A stretch of DNA of 64,000 nucleotides from Paracoccaceae bacterium. GTDB taxonomy: Bacteria; Pseudomonadota; Alphaproteobacteria; Rhodobacterales; Rhodobacteraceae. The notes under the pieces are model-generated. The model searched no databases. It saw nothing but the letters and a program-made list of their open reading frames with translations, and was not told the DNA's origin. The translations under genes and the position numbers were made by a program. The stretch is taken from NCBI GenBank assembly GCA_021775315.1, contig JAJFIC010000012.1:29503-93502 (forward strand), read 5' to 3'. The stretch's first letter is position 1. Each line of letters starts with the position of its first letter. This document shows, piece after piece, positions 33,762 through 42,615 of the stretch.

Positions 33762-33991
33762 AATACCCTCCATAAATATAGCGGTCTCAAAGAGACAAAA
33801 ACTCTCCGCGGCTAGTATGCAGGGTTTTGAATATTAAGATAGTGCAAGGCTGTCGCAGGGTCAAAGCAGCCTCAAAGACGACGCACGGGCAGGGTAGTGC
33901 ACTGAAAACACGGGGTTTTACAGGGTCGGCTGCGGCGCGAGTGCGACATTCTCGTTTCAACCAACCACTTTGTCTGTCGCCACATCAAGTC

Positions 33992-34837
33992 CTATATGCG
34001 GTTCGCCCCAAGCGGCAGTTGTAAAATATCACGGGCCTGTTGCCACGTTGCGACTGGACGCCCGTAAGTGGCGCAAAGCTCAGCGGCCCGCACCACCAAA
34101 GCCGCGTTTGATGGCGCAAGACGGGATTTATCCAGCCGCACGTTATCCTCTAGCCCGGTGCGGGTATGCCCCCCGGCGGCGATCGACCATTCGTTCAGCA
34201 ATATTTGCCCCGCACCAATGCCCGCGCCACACCAAGTGGCATCCGGCGCCAACCGCTTGACCGTTTCGACATAAAAGTCAAAAACCGCCTTGTCGACCGG
34301 CATGGCGTTTTTCACGCCCATGACAAACTGAATATGTAACGGGCCTTTCAGGCGGCCATCGTTTTGCATTTTAACAGCTTGAAATATATGCGCCAAATCA
34401 AAGGCTTCTATCTCAGGCTTAATGTTATACTTCAACATCTCCTCTGCCAGCCAATCGACCAGATCAGGTGGGTTTTCATATACCCGCGACGGGAAATTGT
34501 TTGACCCGACAGTCAACGACGCCATGTCAGGACATAGCGGCAACATACCGCCGCGCGCTGCCCCGGCACCAGAGCGCCCGCCTGTCGACATCTGCACGAT
34601 CATGCCCGGACAGTGTTCTTCAAGCCCGGCTTGCAGGGCCGCAAACTTGTCCGGGTCCGAGCTTGGCGTCTGATCGGCATTGCGCACATGCACATGGGCG
34701 ATGCTGGCCCCGGCCTCGAATGCGGCATGGGTGCTTTCGATCTGCTCAGCGATGCTGATCGGCACGGCGGGGTTGTCGCGCTGGGTTGGCACCGATCCGG
34801 TGATAGCAACACAGATGATGCAAGGGTTATCGGTCAT
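33992..34837 (-). CDS. BKACE-family beta-keto acid cleavage enzyme
   Basis: The 281-aa protein belongs to the 3-keto-5-aminohexanoate cleavage (BKACE, formerly DUF849) family: AHVHVRNADQTPSSDPDKF with the metal-binding HxH, IVQMSTGGRSGAG, LTVGSNNFPSRVYENPPD and GGHTRTGLEDNVRLDK. These zinc enzymes condense a beta-keto acid with acetyl-CoA, giving acetoacetate and a new acyl-CoA. Substrates vary widely (3-keto-5-aminohexanoate, dehydrocarnitine and others). It lies 1 bp after the hydrolase gene on the same strand and is probably co-transcribed with it. Confidence 0.92.
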   Translation of the reverse strand: MTDNPCIICVAITGSVPTQRDNPAVPISIAEQIESTHAAFEAGASIAHVHVRNADQTPSSDPDKFAALQAGLEEHCPGMIVQMSTGGRSGAGAARGGMLPLCPDMASLTVGSNNFPSRVYENPPDLVDWLAEEMLKYNIKPEIEAFDLAHIFQAVKMQNDGRLKGPLHIQFVMGVKNAMPVDKAVFDFYVETVKRLAPDATWCGAGIGAGQILLNEWSIAAGGHTRTGLEDNVRLDKSRLAPSNAALVVRAAELCATYGRPVATWQQARDILQLPLGANRI

Positions 34838-34838
34838 T

Positions 34839-35639
34839 TCAATAAATCCATTCCTGCCGTGACAAGGCGGCGATAGCGTTCACAATCCGATCAAAACTAA
34901 GCCGCGCCCGTGTCACTGTCGAGCGGCCCCGCAAATAGCCATGCACCAACCCGGCCTCGTTAAACCAGACCGCTTTGTTGCCCGTCGCCACCAGCTTGTC
35001 ACAATAGGCTTTGCTGTCATCGGCAATCGGGTCGCATTCAGCCGCAATCACAACCGAAGGCGGCAGGTTTGTAAAATCCGGATCAAACAAAGGCGCGTAT
35101 GTCGGATCATCCATTGGCTCGTCCCCGACGCAGCGAATGCCCCGGTAAAAAAGGATGTCGTCGCGCGTCAGCATCGGCGCGTTGGCGTGGTAATGGGCCG
35201 ATGCGCTTTCGCTGCCCAGACCAAAGCCGCCATAGACCAGAACCTGCCCGATGATACGATCCGTCTTGCCGCGCGCCGCATGCGAAACGGTTGCCGCAAG
35301 ATTGCCGCCCGCAGAATCGCCCGCCAGAACCACCGCGCCGTCGTACCGATCAAGCACCCATTCCAAAGCTGCAAAGCTGTCAAGGAACTGCGCCGGATGT
35401 TTAAATTCGGGACATAAACGGTAGTCCACCGAAATCACCCTGAGGCCGGTGCGCGCGCAAATCTCGGCGCAGACATCATCGTGGCTTTCCAATCCGCCGA
35501 CCACAAAACCGCCGCCGTGGTAATAGATCACGTTGCCATCCGGCGTGCCGACTTCATAGACCCGCACCCTGAACGCATCAATCGCATGATCGCTGGTTGT
35601 CACACCTTCAGGATAACCTGTGAAAAACTCGCGGCACAT
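34839..35639 (-). CDS. Alpha/beta hydrolase, hormone-sensitive lipase family (5' end frameshifted)
   Basis: The intact part encodes 266 aa with the oxyanion-hole motif YYHGGGFVVGG, the nucleophile motif LAGDSAGGN and a late Asp/His pair (AAECDPIADDS, GLVHGY), all typical of the HSL/HGGG esterases. The ATG at 35639 has no ribosome site. The expected N-terminal 42 residues are encoded upstream to a start at 35767, but one base is missing there, so the full 309-aa protein cannot be made as the sequence stands. It precedes a BKACE gene by 1 bp. Confidence 0.8.
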   Translation of the reverse strand: MCREFFTGYPEGVTTSDHAIDAFRVRVYEVGTPDGNVIYYHGGGFVVGGLESHDDVCAEICARTGLRVISVDYRLCPEFKHPAQFLDSFAALEWVLDRYDGAVVLAGDSAGGNLAATVSHAARGKTDRIIGQVLVYGGFGLGSESASAHYHANAPMLTRDDILFYRGIRCVGDEPMDDPTYAPLFDPDFTNLPPSVVIAAECDPIADDSKAYCDKLVATGNKAVWFNEAGLVHGYLRGRSTVTRARLSFDRIVNAIAALSRQEWIY

Positions 35640-35767
35640 CGTGTCATAGATGTCGCGCTGCTGCTCAATCGTGTAATTGATCGTGTCGGGCGGATAAAAA
35701 TCCCCGGTGCGTTCGATGAACGCCCAAGTTTCCTGATCAATCAGTTTCTATAATCCGGCTTGTCCAT
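35640..35767 (-). pseudogene. Frameshifted 5' part of the HSL-family hydrolase
   Basis: An ATG at 35767 follows a strong GGGAGG site, but the reading frame MDKPDYRN ends at a TGA after eight codons. In the other frame the peptide KLIDQETWAFIERTGDF leads without interruption into the hydrolase at 35639. Adding one A to the AAA run at 35745-35747 would join them as MDKPDYRKLIDQETW. This is either a true one-base deletion or a homopolymer sequencing error. Confidence 0.75.
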
Positions 35768-35826
35768 TAAACGCCTCCCCTTGTCGGCAAGGTTGCCCCG
35801 CGCCTATCGGGAGGTCAATTCCGAAA

Positions 35827-36528
35827 TCAGTCCTCGTGATCAATCAGGTCTAAAACAACCGGGCCGAGCGATTGGACGATCAGGTTGACGCCAGCGGCGT
35901 TTGGGTGGATGGCGTCGGCCTGCATTAGGGTTTGCAACACCTCTGTCTGGCTGCGGCCATCGTTGAGCGTCGACAGGAAATCGGGATAGAGCAAAGCGGA
36001 ATATTGCACCGCCAGCTCCGGATAAAGCGCGTCAAAGGCGGTTTTGTAATCGGCCCCGAAATTGCCCGGCGCCGCATGACCGATCAGCAAAACCGGCAGG
36101 CCCTTATTGGCCGCAGCGATCAGAATACCGTCAAGATTACGGCGCGCGACCGCCGGGGCAATGCCGCGCAGCAAATCATTGCCACCAAGGGCGACGATCA
36201 GCGCGTCAACATCGGGCGTCAGGGTCCAGTCGACCCGCGCCAACCCGCCCGCCGTTGTGTCCCCCGATACCCCGGCGTTCAGCACGGTAACCTTGACCCC
36301 GTTGGCGTGCAGCCAGCGTTCAAGCTGCGGTACCAGACCATCCTCAACCGGCAAGCCATAGCCTTGGGTCAGGCTGTCACCTAGTACTGCGATCGTTATT
36401 TGTTCGGCTCTGGCCAATGGGGCCAACAACAGCGCACAAAACAGCCCGACAAAAGTTGCGGCCAACAGCTTGCCAATCCGGCTGTGACCCCCATATTGAT
36501 GCGAATGCTGCCGGAGTAAAAATATCAT
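35827..36528 (-). CDS. tesA: Arylesterase / acyl-CoA thioesterase I (GDSL family)
   Basis: The protein (up to 233 aa) has an N-terminal signal peptide (hydrophobic LLAATFVGLFCALLLAPLARA) and the SGNH hydrolase blocks: AVLGDSLTQGYG (block I, catalytic Ser), NAGVSGDTTAGG, ALGGNDLLRG and DAIHPNAAG (catalytic Asp/His). It is a periplasmic esterase/lysophospholipase. The start is uncertain: the ATG at 36528 overlaps the start of the divergent ybbA and has no ribosome site, and a TTG at 36465 also gives a good signal peptide. The tesA/ybbA-ybbP arrangement matches that in E. coli. Confidence 0.92.
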   Translation of the reverse strand: MIFLLRQHSHQYGGHSRIGKLLAATFVGLFCALLLAPLARAEQITIAVLGDSLTQGYGLPVEDGLVPQLERWLHANGVKVTVLNAGVSGDTTAGGLARVDWTLTPDVDALIVALGGNDLLRGIAPAVARRNLDGILIAAANKGLPVLLIGHAAPGNFGADYKTAFDALYPELAVQYSALLYPDFLSTLNDGRSQTEVLQTLMQADAIHPNAAGVNLIVQSLGPVVLDLIDHED

Positions 36529-37219
36529 GGCCAAGCCGATCCTGTCCCTCAAGAATGTGCGCCTGACGCTGAATGGCAATGCCGGGCCCGTCGACATCCT
36601 GAAGGGAATTGACCTTGATGTCGAGCGCGGTGAAACGCTGGGTCTGATCGGGCCATCAGGGTCTGGAAAATCATCTCTGCTGATGCTGCTGGGCGGTCTT
36701 GAACGCGCCACGTCAGGCAGCGTGAACGTTCTGGGGCAGGATTTCACCACGATGAACGAGGATGCGCTGGCGCGGTTTCGCCGCGATCACATGGGCGTGG
36801 TGTTTCAGTCGTTTCACCTGATCCCAACCATGACCGCGCTTGAAAATGTCGCAACCCCGCTGGAACTGGCTGGCGTTGCTGACGCGTTCGAGCGCGCGGC
36901 GCAGGAATTGGAAAATGTCGGGCTTGGGGCGCGGCTGGATCATTATCCGGCGCAATTGTCCGGCGGCGAACAACAGCGCGTCGCCCTTGCCCGCGCCGCC
37001 GCCCCGCGCCCTGATATTCTGCTGGCGGATGAACCGACCGGCAATCTGGACGGCACCACTGGTGACGCGATTGTCGAAATGCTGTTTGATTTATCTTCGC
37101 GGTTCGGCGCGACCCTGATCCTAGTGACCCACGCGCCCGATCTGGCGGCGCGGTGTGACCGGGTGATCGGGCTTGATGATGGGCGCATTGCCGCCACAGG
37201 TCGGCAGGCCGCGGAATGA
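36527..37219 (+). CDS. ybbA: ABC transporter ATP-binding protein (YbbA/LolD-like)
   Basis: The 230-aa ATPase has Walker A (GPSGSGKSS), the Q-loop (VFQSFHLIP), the signature LSGGEQQRVALARA and Walker B (ILLADEPTGNLD). These belong to the MacB/LolD/YbbA group. With the adjacent FtsX-type permease, whose ATG overlaps its TGA, it makes a complete type VII exporter. In E. coli YbbAP is divergent from tesA, as here, and is thought to act with it on lipids or hydrophobic molecules. Confidence 0.93.
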   Translation: MAKPILSLKNVRLTLNGNAGPVDILKGIDLDVERGETLGLIGPSGSGKSSLLMLLGGLERATSGSVNVLGQDFTTMNEDALARFRRDHMGVVFQSFHLIPTMTALENVATPLELAGVADAFERAAQELENVGLGARLDHYPAQLSGGEQQRVALARAAAPRPDILLADEPTGNLDGTTGDAIVEMLFDLSSRFGATLILVTHAPDLAARCDRVIGLDDGRIAATGRQAAE

Positions 37220-39750
37220 CCATGCCGGTTGCCATGCGTATTGCGCGGCGTGAATTGCGCGGCGGTTTGCGAAACTTCCGGATTTTTCTGGCCTGCCTGA
37301 CGCTTGGTATCGCGGCGATTGCCGCAGTTGGGTCCGTGCGCAGTTCGATCGAACAGGGCCTTACCCGCGAAGGCGCGGTCATCCTTGGCGGTGATGCCGA
37401 GATGGAGTTCACCTATCGATTTGCCTCGGACGCGGAAAAGGCGTGGATGGCGGCGAAATCACGCCGCGCCTCAGAAATCGTCGATTTCCGCTCCATGGCG
37501 GTGGTGGAACGCGGCGGCAAGACCGAGCGAGGGTTGACCCAGATCAAAGCGGTTGACGGTATTTATCCGATTTACGGCGCGGTTGAACTGGAACCGGCGC
37601 AGCCTTTGGCCACGGCTTTTGCCCGCGTCGATGGTGTGCCCGGCGCAATTATGCATCCGTTGCTGATTGACCGTCTGGGGCTTGCGATTGGCGATGTGTT
37701 TCGCCTTGGCACGCAGGATTTCCGGCTGGCGGCGGCTTTGCTGCGCGAACCGGATTCCGCCTCGATGGGGTTTGGGCTTGGGCCGCGCACGATTGTTCTG
37801 ACCGCAGATCTGGCCCAATCAGGGCTGATCGGACCGGGCAGTTTGTTTGAAACGCAATACCGTTTGGCGTTGGACAAAAACGCCGATCTGGCAGCGCTTG
37901 AGGTCGAGGCCAACAGCATGTTCCGCGACACTGGTCTGCATTGGCGCGACAGCCGTAATGGCGCGCCGGGGGTGGAGCGGTTTGTGGAACGCATCGCCTC
38001 GTTCTTGGTGCTGGTCGGGCTTGCCGGGCTGGCGGTCGGCGGCATTGGTGTGTCGTCAGCGGTTCGGACTTATCTTGAGACCAAAACCGCAACCATTGCG
38101 ACGCTGAAAACGCTGGGCGCTGAAACCCGGGTGATTTTTTGGGTCTATTTCCTGCAAATCGGCGCGCTTGCGATTGTGGGGATCACGCTTGGACTGGTTC
38201 TTGGCGCGATACTGCCGTTTCTGTTTGCGCCGATCATCGCGGCACAATTACCGCTGCCTGCCGAGATTACGGTGCATTGGGCGCCACTGGCCGAGGCTGG
38301 GCTTTATGGCGTGCTGACAGCCTTGATATTCACGCTGTGGCCGATTGCCCGCACCGGTGAAATTCGCCCGGCGGCCCTGTTTCGCGATGCGATTTCGCGC
38401 CGTCGGTTCTGGCCCAGTTGGCCTTATATTCTGGTGACATTGGTGCTGCTTGGCCTGCTGGCGGCGGTGGCACTGTGGTATGCTGCTGTGCCGTGGCTGG
38501 CGATGTGGACGTTTGGCGGTATCCTTGCGGCACTGGTGGTTCTGGTCATCGCGGCCAGCCTGATCCGCAGGGTGGCGGGGCGTTTGGCGCGGGCCAAGAT
38601 GATGCGCGGGCGCACGGCCTTGCGTCTGGCACTGGGCGCTGTTGGTGGTCCCGCAAGCGAGGCGACGCCGGTGATCCTGTCGCTGGGTCTGGGCCTGTCG
38701 GTACTGGCCGCCATCGGGCAGATCGACGCCAATTTGCGCGGGGCGATATCGGATGAATTGCCCGACGTGGCACCCTCATTTTTCTTTGTCGATATCCAGA
38801 ACGACCAGATCGAAGGTTTTCTTGACCGCACCCGCAATGACAGCGCGGTCAGTCGGGTCGATACCGCGCCGATGTTGCGCGGCGTTATCACCGAAATCAA
38901 CGGCCAACCGGCGCGTGAAGTGGCTGGGGATCACTGGGTGATTTCCGGTGATCGCGGCATCACATATGCCGCCGCTTTGCCGGACAAAACCATCATAACC
39001 AAGGGCGAATGGTGGCCTGAGGATTATGCCGGACCGCCGCTTGTCAGCTTTGCCGAGGAAGAGGCGACCGAGCTTGGTTTGCATGTCGGTGACAGGATCA
39101 CGGTTAACATTCTGGGTCGCGATATTGATGCTACGATTGCCAGCTTTCGGGTGGTGGATTTTTCCAATGCCGGGATCGGTTTTGTGCTGACGATGAACCC
39201 AAGCGCTGTAGCAGGCGCGCCTCATACCCACATCGCCACGGTTTACGCGGACGAGGTGGCGGAGGCAGCGATTTTGCGCGACGTTGGTGATGCCTATCCA
39301 AACGTCACCGCGATCCGGGTGCGTGACGCCATCGAACAAGTCGCGGGCGCTTTGCGCGGCTTGGCCGCGGCCACATCTTATGGTGCGCTGGCGACGTTGA
39401 TCACCGGATTTGTGGTGCTGATCGGTGCTGCTGCTGCGGGCGAACGGGCGCGGGAATATGAGGCGGCTTTGCTGAAAACGCTGGGCGCGGCGCGGGCGAA
39501 AATCCTGCTCAGCTTTGCGTTGCGAGCCGGAATGATGGGGGCTGCGGCTGGACTGGTGGCGATTTTTGCCGGCGGCGTTGCTGGTTGGGCGGTGATGCGG
39601 TTCGTGATGGAAACCAGTTTTCATTTTGAGCCGGTATCGGCCATCGTCATCGTGGTTGGCGGCGCATTGGTGACGTTGATGGCCGGGCTTGGCTTTGCCT
39701 TGCGGCCTTTGGCAGCGGCCCCGGCGTCGATTTTGCGCGCCCGCGAATAG
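37216..39750 (+). CDS. ybbP: ABC transporter permease (YbbP-like, FtsX family)
   Basis: The 844-aa protein has an N-terminal membrane helix (about residues 20-38), a periplasmic domain, three helices at about 260-370 with the FtsX segment TYLETKTATIATLKTLGAETR, further helices around 400-450, a second periplasmic domain and the C-terminal FtsX domain (EYEAALLKTLGAARAKILLS). Ten helices in two FtsX repeats is the YbbP layout. It overlaps ybbA by 4 bp. It probably extracts or exports a lipophilic substrate for the neighbouring periplasmic esterase. Confidence 0.92.
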   Translation: MTMPVAMRIARRELRGGLRNFRIFLACLTLGIAAIAAVGSVRSSIEQGLTREGAVILGGDAEMEFTYRFASDAEKAWMAAKSRRASEIVDFRSMAVVERGGKTERGLTQIKAVDGIYPIYGAVELEPAQPLATAFARVDGVPGAIMHPLLIDRLGLAIGDVFRLGTQDFRLAAALLREPDSASMGFGLGPRTIVLTADLAQSGLIGPGSLFETQYRLALDKNADLAALEVEANSMFRDTGLHWRDSRNGAPGVERFVERIASFLVLVGLAGLAVGGIGVSSAVRTYLETKTATIATLKTLGAETRVIFWVYFLQIGALAIVGITLGLVLGAILPFLFAPIIAAQLPLPAEITVHWAPLAEAGLYGVLTALIFTLWPIARTGEIRPAALFRDAISRRRFWPSWPYILVTLVLLGLLAAVALWYAAVPWLAMWTFGGILAALVVLVIAASLIRRVAGRLARAKMMRGRTALRLALGAVGGPASEATPVILSLGLGLSVLAAIGQIDANLRGAISDELPDVAPSFFFVDIQNDQIEGFLDRTRNDSAVSRVDTAPMLRGVITEINGQPAREVAGDHWVISGDRGITYAAALPDKTIITKGEWWPEDYAGPPLVSFAEEEATELGLHVGDRITVNILGRDIDATIASFRVVDFSNAGIGFVLTMNPSAVAGAPHTHIATVYADEVAEAAILRDVGDAYPNVTAIRVRDAIEQVAGALRGLAAATSYGALATLITGFVVLIGAAAAGERAREYEAALLKTLGAARAKILLSFALRAGMMGAAAGLVAIFAGGVAGWAVMRFVMETSFHFEPVSAIVIVVGGALVTLMAGLGFALRPLAAAPASILRARE

Positions 39751-39822
39751 GCGGGGCTGTTAAGCATTGGCGCGGCGTGACGTTTGTTGAGCGAGTCGAA
39801 CATCAAGGGCTTAGCGGAAATT

Positions 39823-39840
39823 TGTTTCGCGTGCGAAACA
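39823..39840. promoter_or_regulatory. 18-bp palindrome in ybbP/aminotransferase gap
   Basis: TGTTTCGC-GT-GCGAAACA has perfect 8-bp arms with a 2-bp centre. It lies in the 221-bp gap between the 3' ends of the convergent ybbP and aminotransferase genes, where a promoter is not expected. No T-run follows, so neither terminator nor operator is certain. The rest of the gap shows nothing I can assign. Confidence 0.3.
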
Positions 39841-39971
39841 TTTGAAGCGTGGAAATGGGCGAAAATCGCTGCTTGTTAACAAAAGCTTACCGCCGCACTA
39901 ACCTTTGGGCCTTGCTGGTCGGGGGCTGACATTTTTTCAAAATGCCCAAGGTATTTTAAATCAGAGCTTCC

Positions 39972-41303
39972 TCAGCTCGCCAAAGCCACCCCAATTGCGG
40001 TTTTCAATTTGGCCACGACCTCGTCTATTTCGGTTTCTGAAATGATGAACGGCGGGGCCAGCAGGATGTGGTCGCCGGATTTACCGTCAATCGTGCCGCC
40101 CATCGGATAACAGATCAGCCCGGCCTCGAACGCTGCTTTTTTCACTTTCGCCGCTGTGCCACGGCTGGGGTCAAGGGCGGCTTTGCTGTCGCGGTCTGCC
40201 ACCAACTCAACAGCGCGAAACAGGCCACGGCCGCGAATGTCGCCGACATTCTCGTGCTGGCCAAAGGCGGCGTGCAGGGCCGTTTGCAGGTATTCACCGC
40301 GTGCGTTGACCTGCGCCAGTAAACCCCGGTCTTCAATGGCGTTCAGAACGGCCTCAGCCGCCGCACAGGCGGTGGCATGGCCGAGATAGGTGTGGCCGTG
40401 CTGAAAAAATCCGCTGCCCGCCGCGATGGTATCAATGATGCTTTGCGAGGCCAGCATTGCGCCAATCGGCTGATAGCCTGCGCCCAGACCCTTAGCGATG
40501 CACAAGATATCGGGCGCGACGTCGTCTTCTTGGCAGGCAAAAAGATGCCCGGTGCGCCCCATGCCGCACATCACCTCGTCCAAAATCAGCAAAACGCCGT
40601 AGCGGTCGCAGATCTGGCGGATGCGTTGGAAATATCCCGGCGGTGGGGCCAGAACGCCCGCCGTTGCGCCGCCGACGGTTTCCGCGATGAAGGCCATGAC
40701 GTTTTCCGGACCGAGGCGCAGGATTTCGGTCTCAAGCGCGTCGGCGGATCGGATGGCGTAATCAGCGTCAGTTTCGCCCTGATGCTGTAAACGATAGGGA
40801 TAGCACGGGTCGATATGGCTGACATCGGCCAGCAGCGGTTCAAACATGGCGCGCCGCCATTGGTTGCCGCCTGCTGCCAGCGCGCCAAGGGTGTTGCCGT
40901 GATAGCTTTGCCGCCGGGCAATCAGTCGCGTGCGCTGGGGCTGACCGCGTTCAACATGGTATTGGCGGGCGAGTTTTAGGGCAGCCTCGACTGCTTCGGA
41001 ACCGCCGGAAACGAAATAGACCTGCGCGAGGCCCTTGGGCGCGCGTGCGATCAGGTGCGTGGCCAGTGCTTCGGCAGGTTTTGAGGTAAAAAACCCGGTA
41101 TGGGCATAGGCGATCTGGTCAAGCTGGGCTTTGATCGCGGCAATTACATCCTTATCGCCATGGCCAAGGCAGGACACAGCCGCCCCGCCAGAGGCATCAA
41201 GATAGCGTTTGCCGCTGGCATCAATCAGATAACAGCCCTGCCCGCCAACGACCGTCGGAGGGGAGGCACCGCCGTGGCGGTGAAAAACTGATGAGGTTGG
41301 CAT
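39972..41303 (-). CDS. Class III aminotransferase (PLP-dependent)
   Basis: The 443-aa protein has the class III pattern: SGGSEAVEAALKLARQYH, SYHGNTLGALAAGG, the PLP-binding ILDEVMCGMGRTG and the Schiff-base lysine in CIAKGLGAGYQP. These enzymes move amino groups from omega- or beta-amino acids, diamines or taurine to pyruvate or 2-oxoglutarate. It lies downstream of and co-oriented with the peptide-type ABC transporter, separated by tandem hairpin repeats, so its substrate may be imported by it. The start at 41303 was chosen over an upstream one at 41360. Confidence 0.9.
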   Translation of the reverse strand: MPTSSVFHRHGGASPPTVVGGQGCYLIDASGKRYLDASGGAAVSCLGHGDKDVIAAIKAQLDQIAYAHTGFFTSKPAEALATHLIARAPKGLAQVYFVSGGSEAVEAALKLARQYHVERGQPQRTRLIARRQSYHGNTLGALAAGGNQWRRAMFEPLLADVSHIDPCYPYRLQHQGETDADYAIRSADALETEILRLGPENVMAFIAETVGGATAGVLAPPPGYFQRIRQICDRYGVLLILDEVMCGMGRTGHLFACQEDDVAPDILCIAKGLGAGYQPIGAMLASQSIIDTIAAGSGFFQHGHTYLGHATACAAAEAVLNAIEDRGLLAQVNARGEYLQTALHAAFGQHENVGDIRGRGLFRAVELVADRDSKAALDPSRGTAAKVKKAAFEAGLICYPMGGTIDGKSGDHILLAPPFIISETEIDEVVAKLKTAIGVALAS

Positions 41304-41450
41304 GACGGTCACCCTGACTGGAAATGCAGGCAGATTGGGCGCGGCTGTGCCGGGTGTCAAGAAACCGTTGCGACCGGTTTGCGGTCGGGCTTAAAGCCGC
41401 ATCCACTCAACCTGAAACAGCAGAGCGGCTTTTGCCAATTGTTCTGACGC

Positions 41451-41602
41451 GCAATTCATCCGAAAACCGGTTCCCACTTTTCGGATTGCGAGACATTTGA
41501 CTGCGCGCAATTCACCCGAAAACCGGTTCCCACTTTTCGGATTGCGAGACATTTGACTGCACGCAATTCATCCGAAAACCGGTTCCCACTTTTCGGATTG
41601 CG
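41451..41602. repeat. Three tandem 56-bp palindromic repeats
   Basis: The 301-bp gap between the aminotransferase and the ABC transporter holds three head-to-tail copies of a 56-bp unit (41451-41506, 41507-41562 and a 40-bp partial at 41563-41602). Each has a hairpin core with ends GCAAT/ATTGC and CCGAAAA/TTTTCGG around CCGGTTCCCAC, followed by a 17-bp spacer GAGACATTTGACTGC plus two bases. The copies differ at only a few positions. The core resembles a palindromic repeat widespread in Rhizobiales and related genomes. It starts directly after the last transporter gene. Confidence 0.9.
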
Positions 41603-41604
41603 CT

Positions 41605-42615
41605 TTAAAGCGGCGATACCGCCTTTTCGTCCACCAGATGGCAGGCGACTTTGTGGCCCGGTGCGACCTCGGTCAATGGCGGTTGGCTGTCTTCGCATTG
41701 GGGCTGGGCCGCCGGGCAGCGATTGGCAAAACGGCAGCCTTTGGGCAGGGCCAACGGATCAGGTGGATCGCCCGGGATCAGAATTCGCTTCGTTGCCTCG
41801 CGGCGCTTTTTGTCAACGGACGGAACGGCTGACAGCAGGGCCGAGGTGTAAGGATGCAGCGGGTTGTTAAACAGGCTGAGCCGGTCGGCATGTTCCACGA
41901 TCTTGCCCATATACATCACAGCGATGCTGTCACACATATGCTGGACCACGCCCAGATCATGCGAAATGAACAGATAGGTCAGGCCAAATTCGGTTTGCAG
42001 TTTGCGCAGCAGGTTCAGGATTTGCGCCTGTACCGCCACATCAAGGGCCGAGACAGGCTCGTCACAGATAATCAGTTCCGGTTGCGTTGCAAGGGCGCGG
42101 GCGATGCCGATCCGCTGGCGCTGGCCGCCGGAAAACTGGTGCGGGAACAGGCGTTGCTGCTCGGGGTGCAGACCTACGGCGGTGAACAATTTATCTACGA
42201 TGGCCTGACGTTCTGGCGCGGGCACGGTTTGCAGACTTTCAAGCGGTTCACGCACGATCTTTTCGGCCCGCACACGGGGGTTCAGGCTGGAATAGGGATC
42301 CTGAAAGATGAACTGGACCTTGGCGCGGGCCTTGCGCAGATCAGCATCCTCTAGTTGCAGAAAATCCTCGCCGTCCAGATTGACCTTACCCTGATAGGCC
42401 TCGACCAGACGGGCCACCGCAAGGGCGGCGGTGGTCTTGCCCGACCCGCTTTCCCCGACAATGGCCAGCGTTTCGCCGCGCTTGATGGCAAACGAGATGT
42501 CGTCGACCGCATAAAGATAAGATTTATGCCCGAAAGTGCTGCCGCGTTTCACGGCAAAGCGCACGGTCAGGTTTTCGACATCCAAAAGCACATCATCATT
42601 GCGTGGTTCAGTCAT
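41605..42615 (-). CDS. dppF: Peptide-type ABC transporter ATP-binding protein (DppF-like)
   Basis: The 336-aa ATPase has Walker A (GESGSGKTT), the signature FSGGQRQRIGIARA, Walker B (LIICDEPVSALDV) and a C-terminal oligopeptide domain with the cysteine-bearing GCRFANRCPAAQPQC. It powers uptake of a peptide or opine-like substrate. The start at 42615 overlaps the upstream dppD stop (ATGA). It is the last transporter gene; tandem repeats begin three bases after its stop. Confidence 0.92.
   Translation of the reverse strand: MTEPRNDDVLLDVENLTVRFAVKRGSTFGHKSYLYAVDDISFAIKRGETLAIVGESGSGKTTAALAVARLVEAYQGKVNLDGEDFLQLEDADLRKARAKVQFIFQDPYSSLNPRVRAEKIVREPLESLQTVPAPERQAIVDKLFTAVGLHPEQQRLFPHQFSGGQRQRIGIARALATQPELIICDEPVSALDVAVQAQILNLLRKLQTEFGLTYLFISHDLGVVQHMCDSIAVMYMGKIVEHADRLSLFNNPLHPYTSALLSAVPSVDKKRREATKRILIPGDPPDPLALPKGCRFANRCPAAQPQCEDSQPPLTEVAPGHKVACHLVDEKAVSPL

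Noticed and set aside
33827..34024. 65-codon plus-strand frame between sqr and BKACE
   Set aside because: Non-ATG start, no ribosome site, basic low-quality composition; the region more likely holds the sqr promoter.
38776..39624. 282-codon minus-strand frame inside ybbP
   Set aside because: Antisense shadow with His/Gln-rich composition.
41451..41602. CRISPR array
   Set aside because: The units are contiguous with near-identical 17-bp linkers rather than unique spacers, and no cas genes are present.
41456..41698. 80-codon frame with repeated peptide units across the tandem repeats
   Set aside because: The repeated peptide is only the translation of the 56-bp repeats; it has no ribosome site and runs into dppF in another frame.
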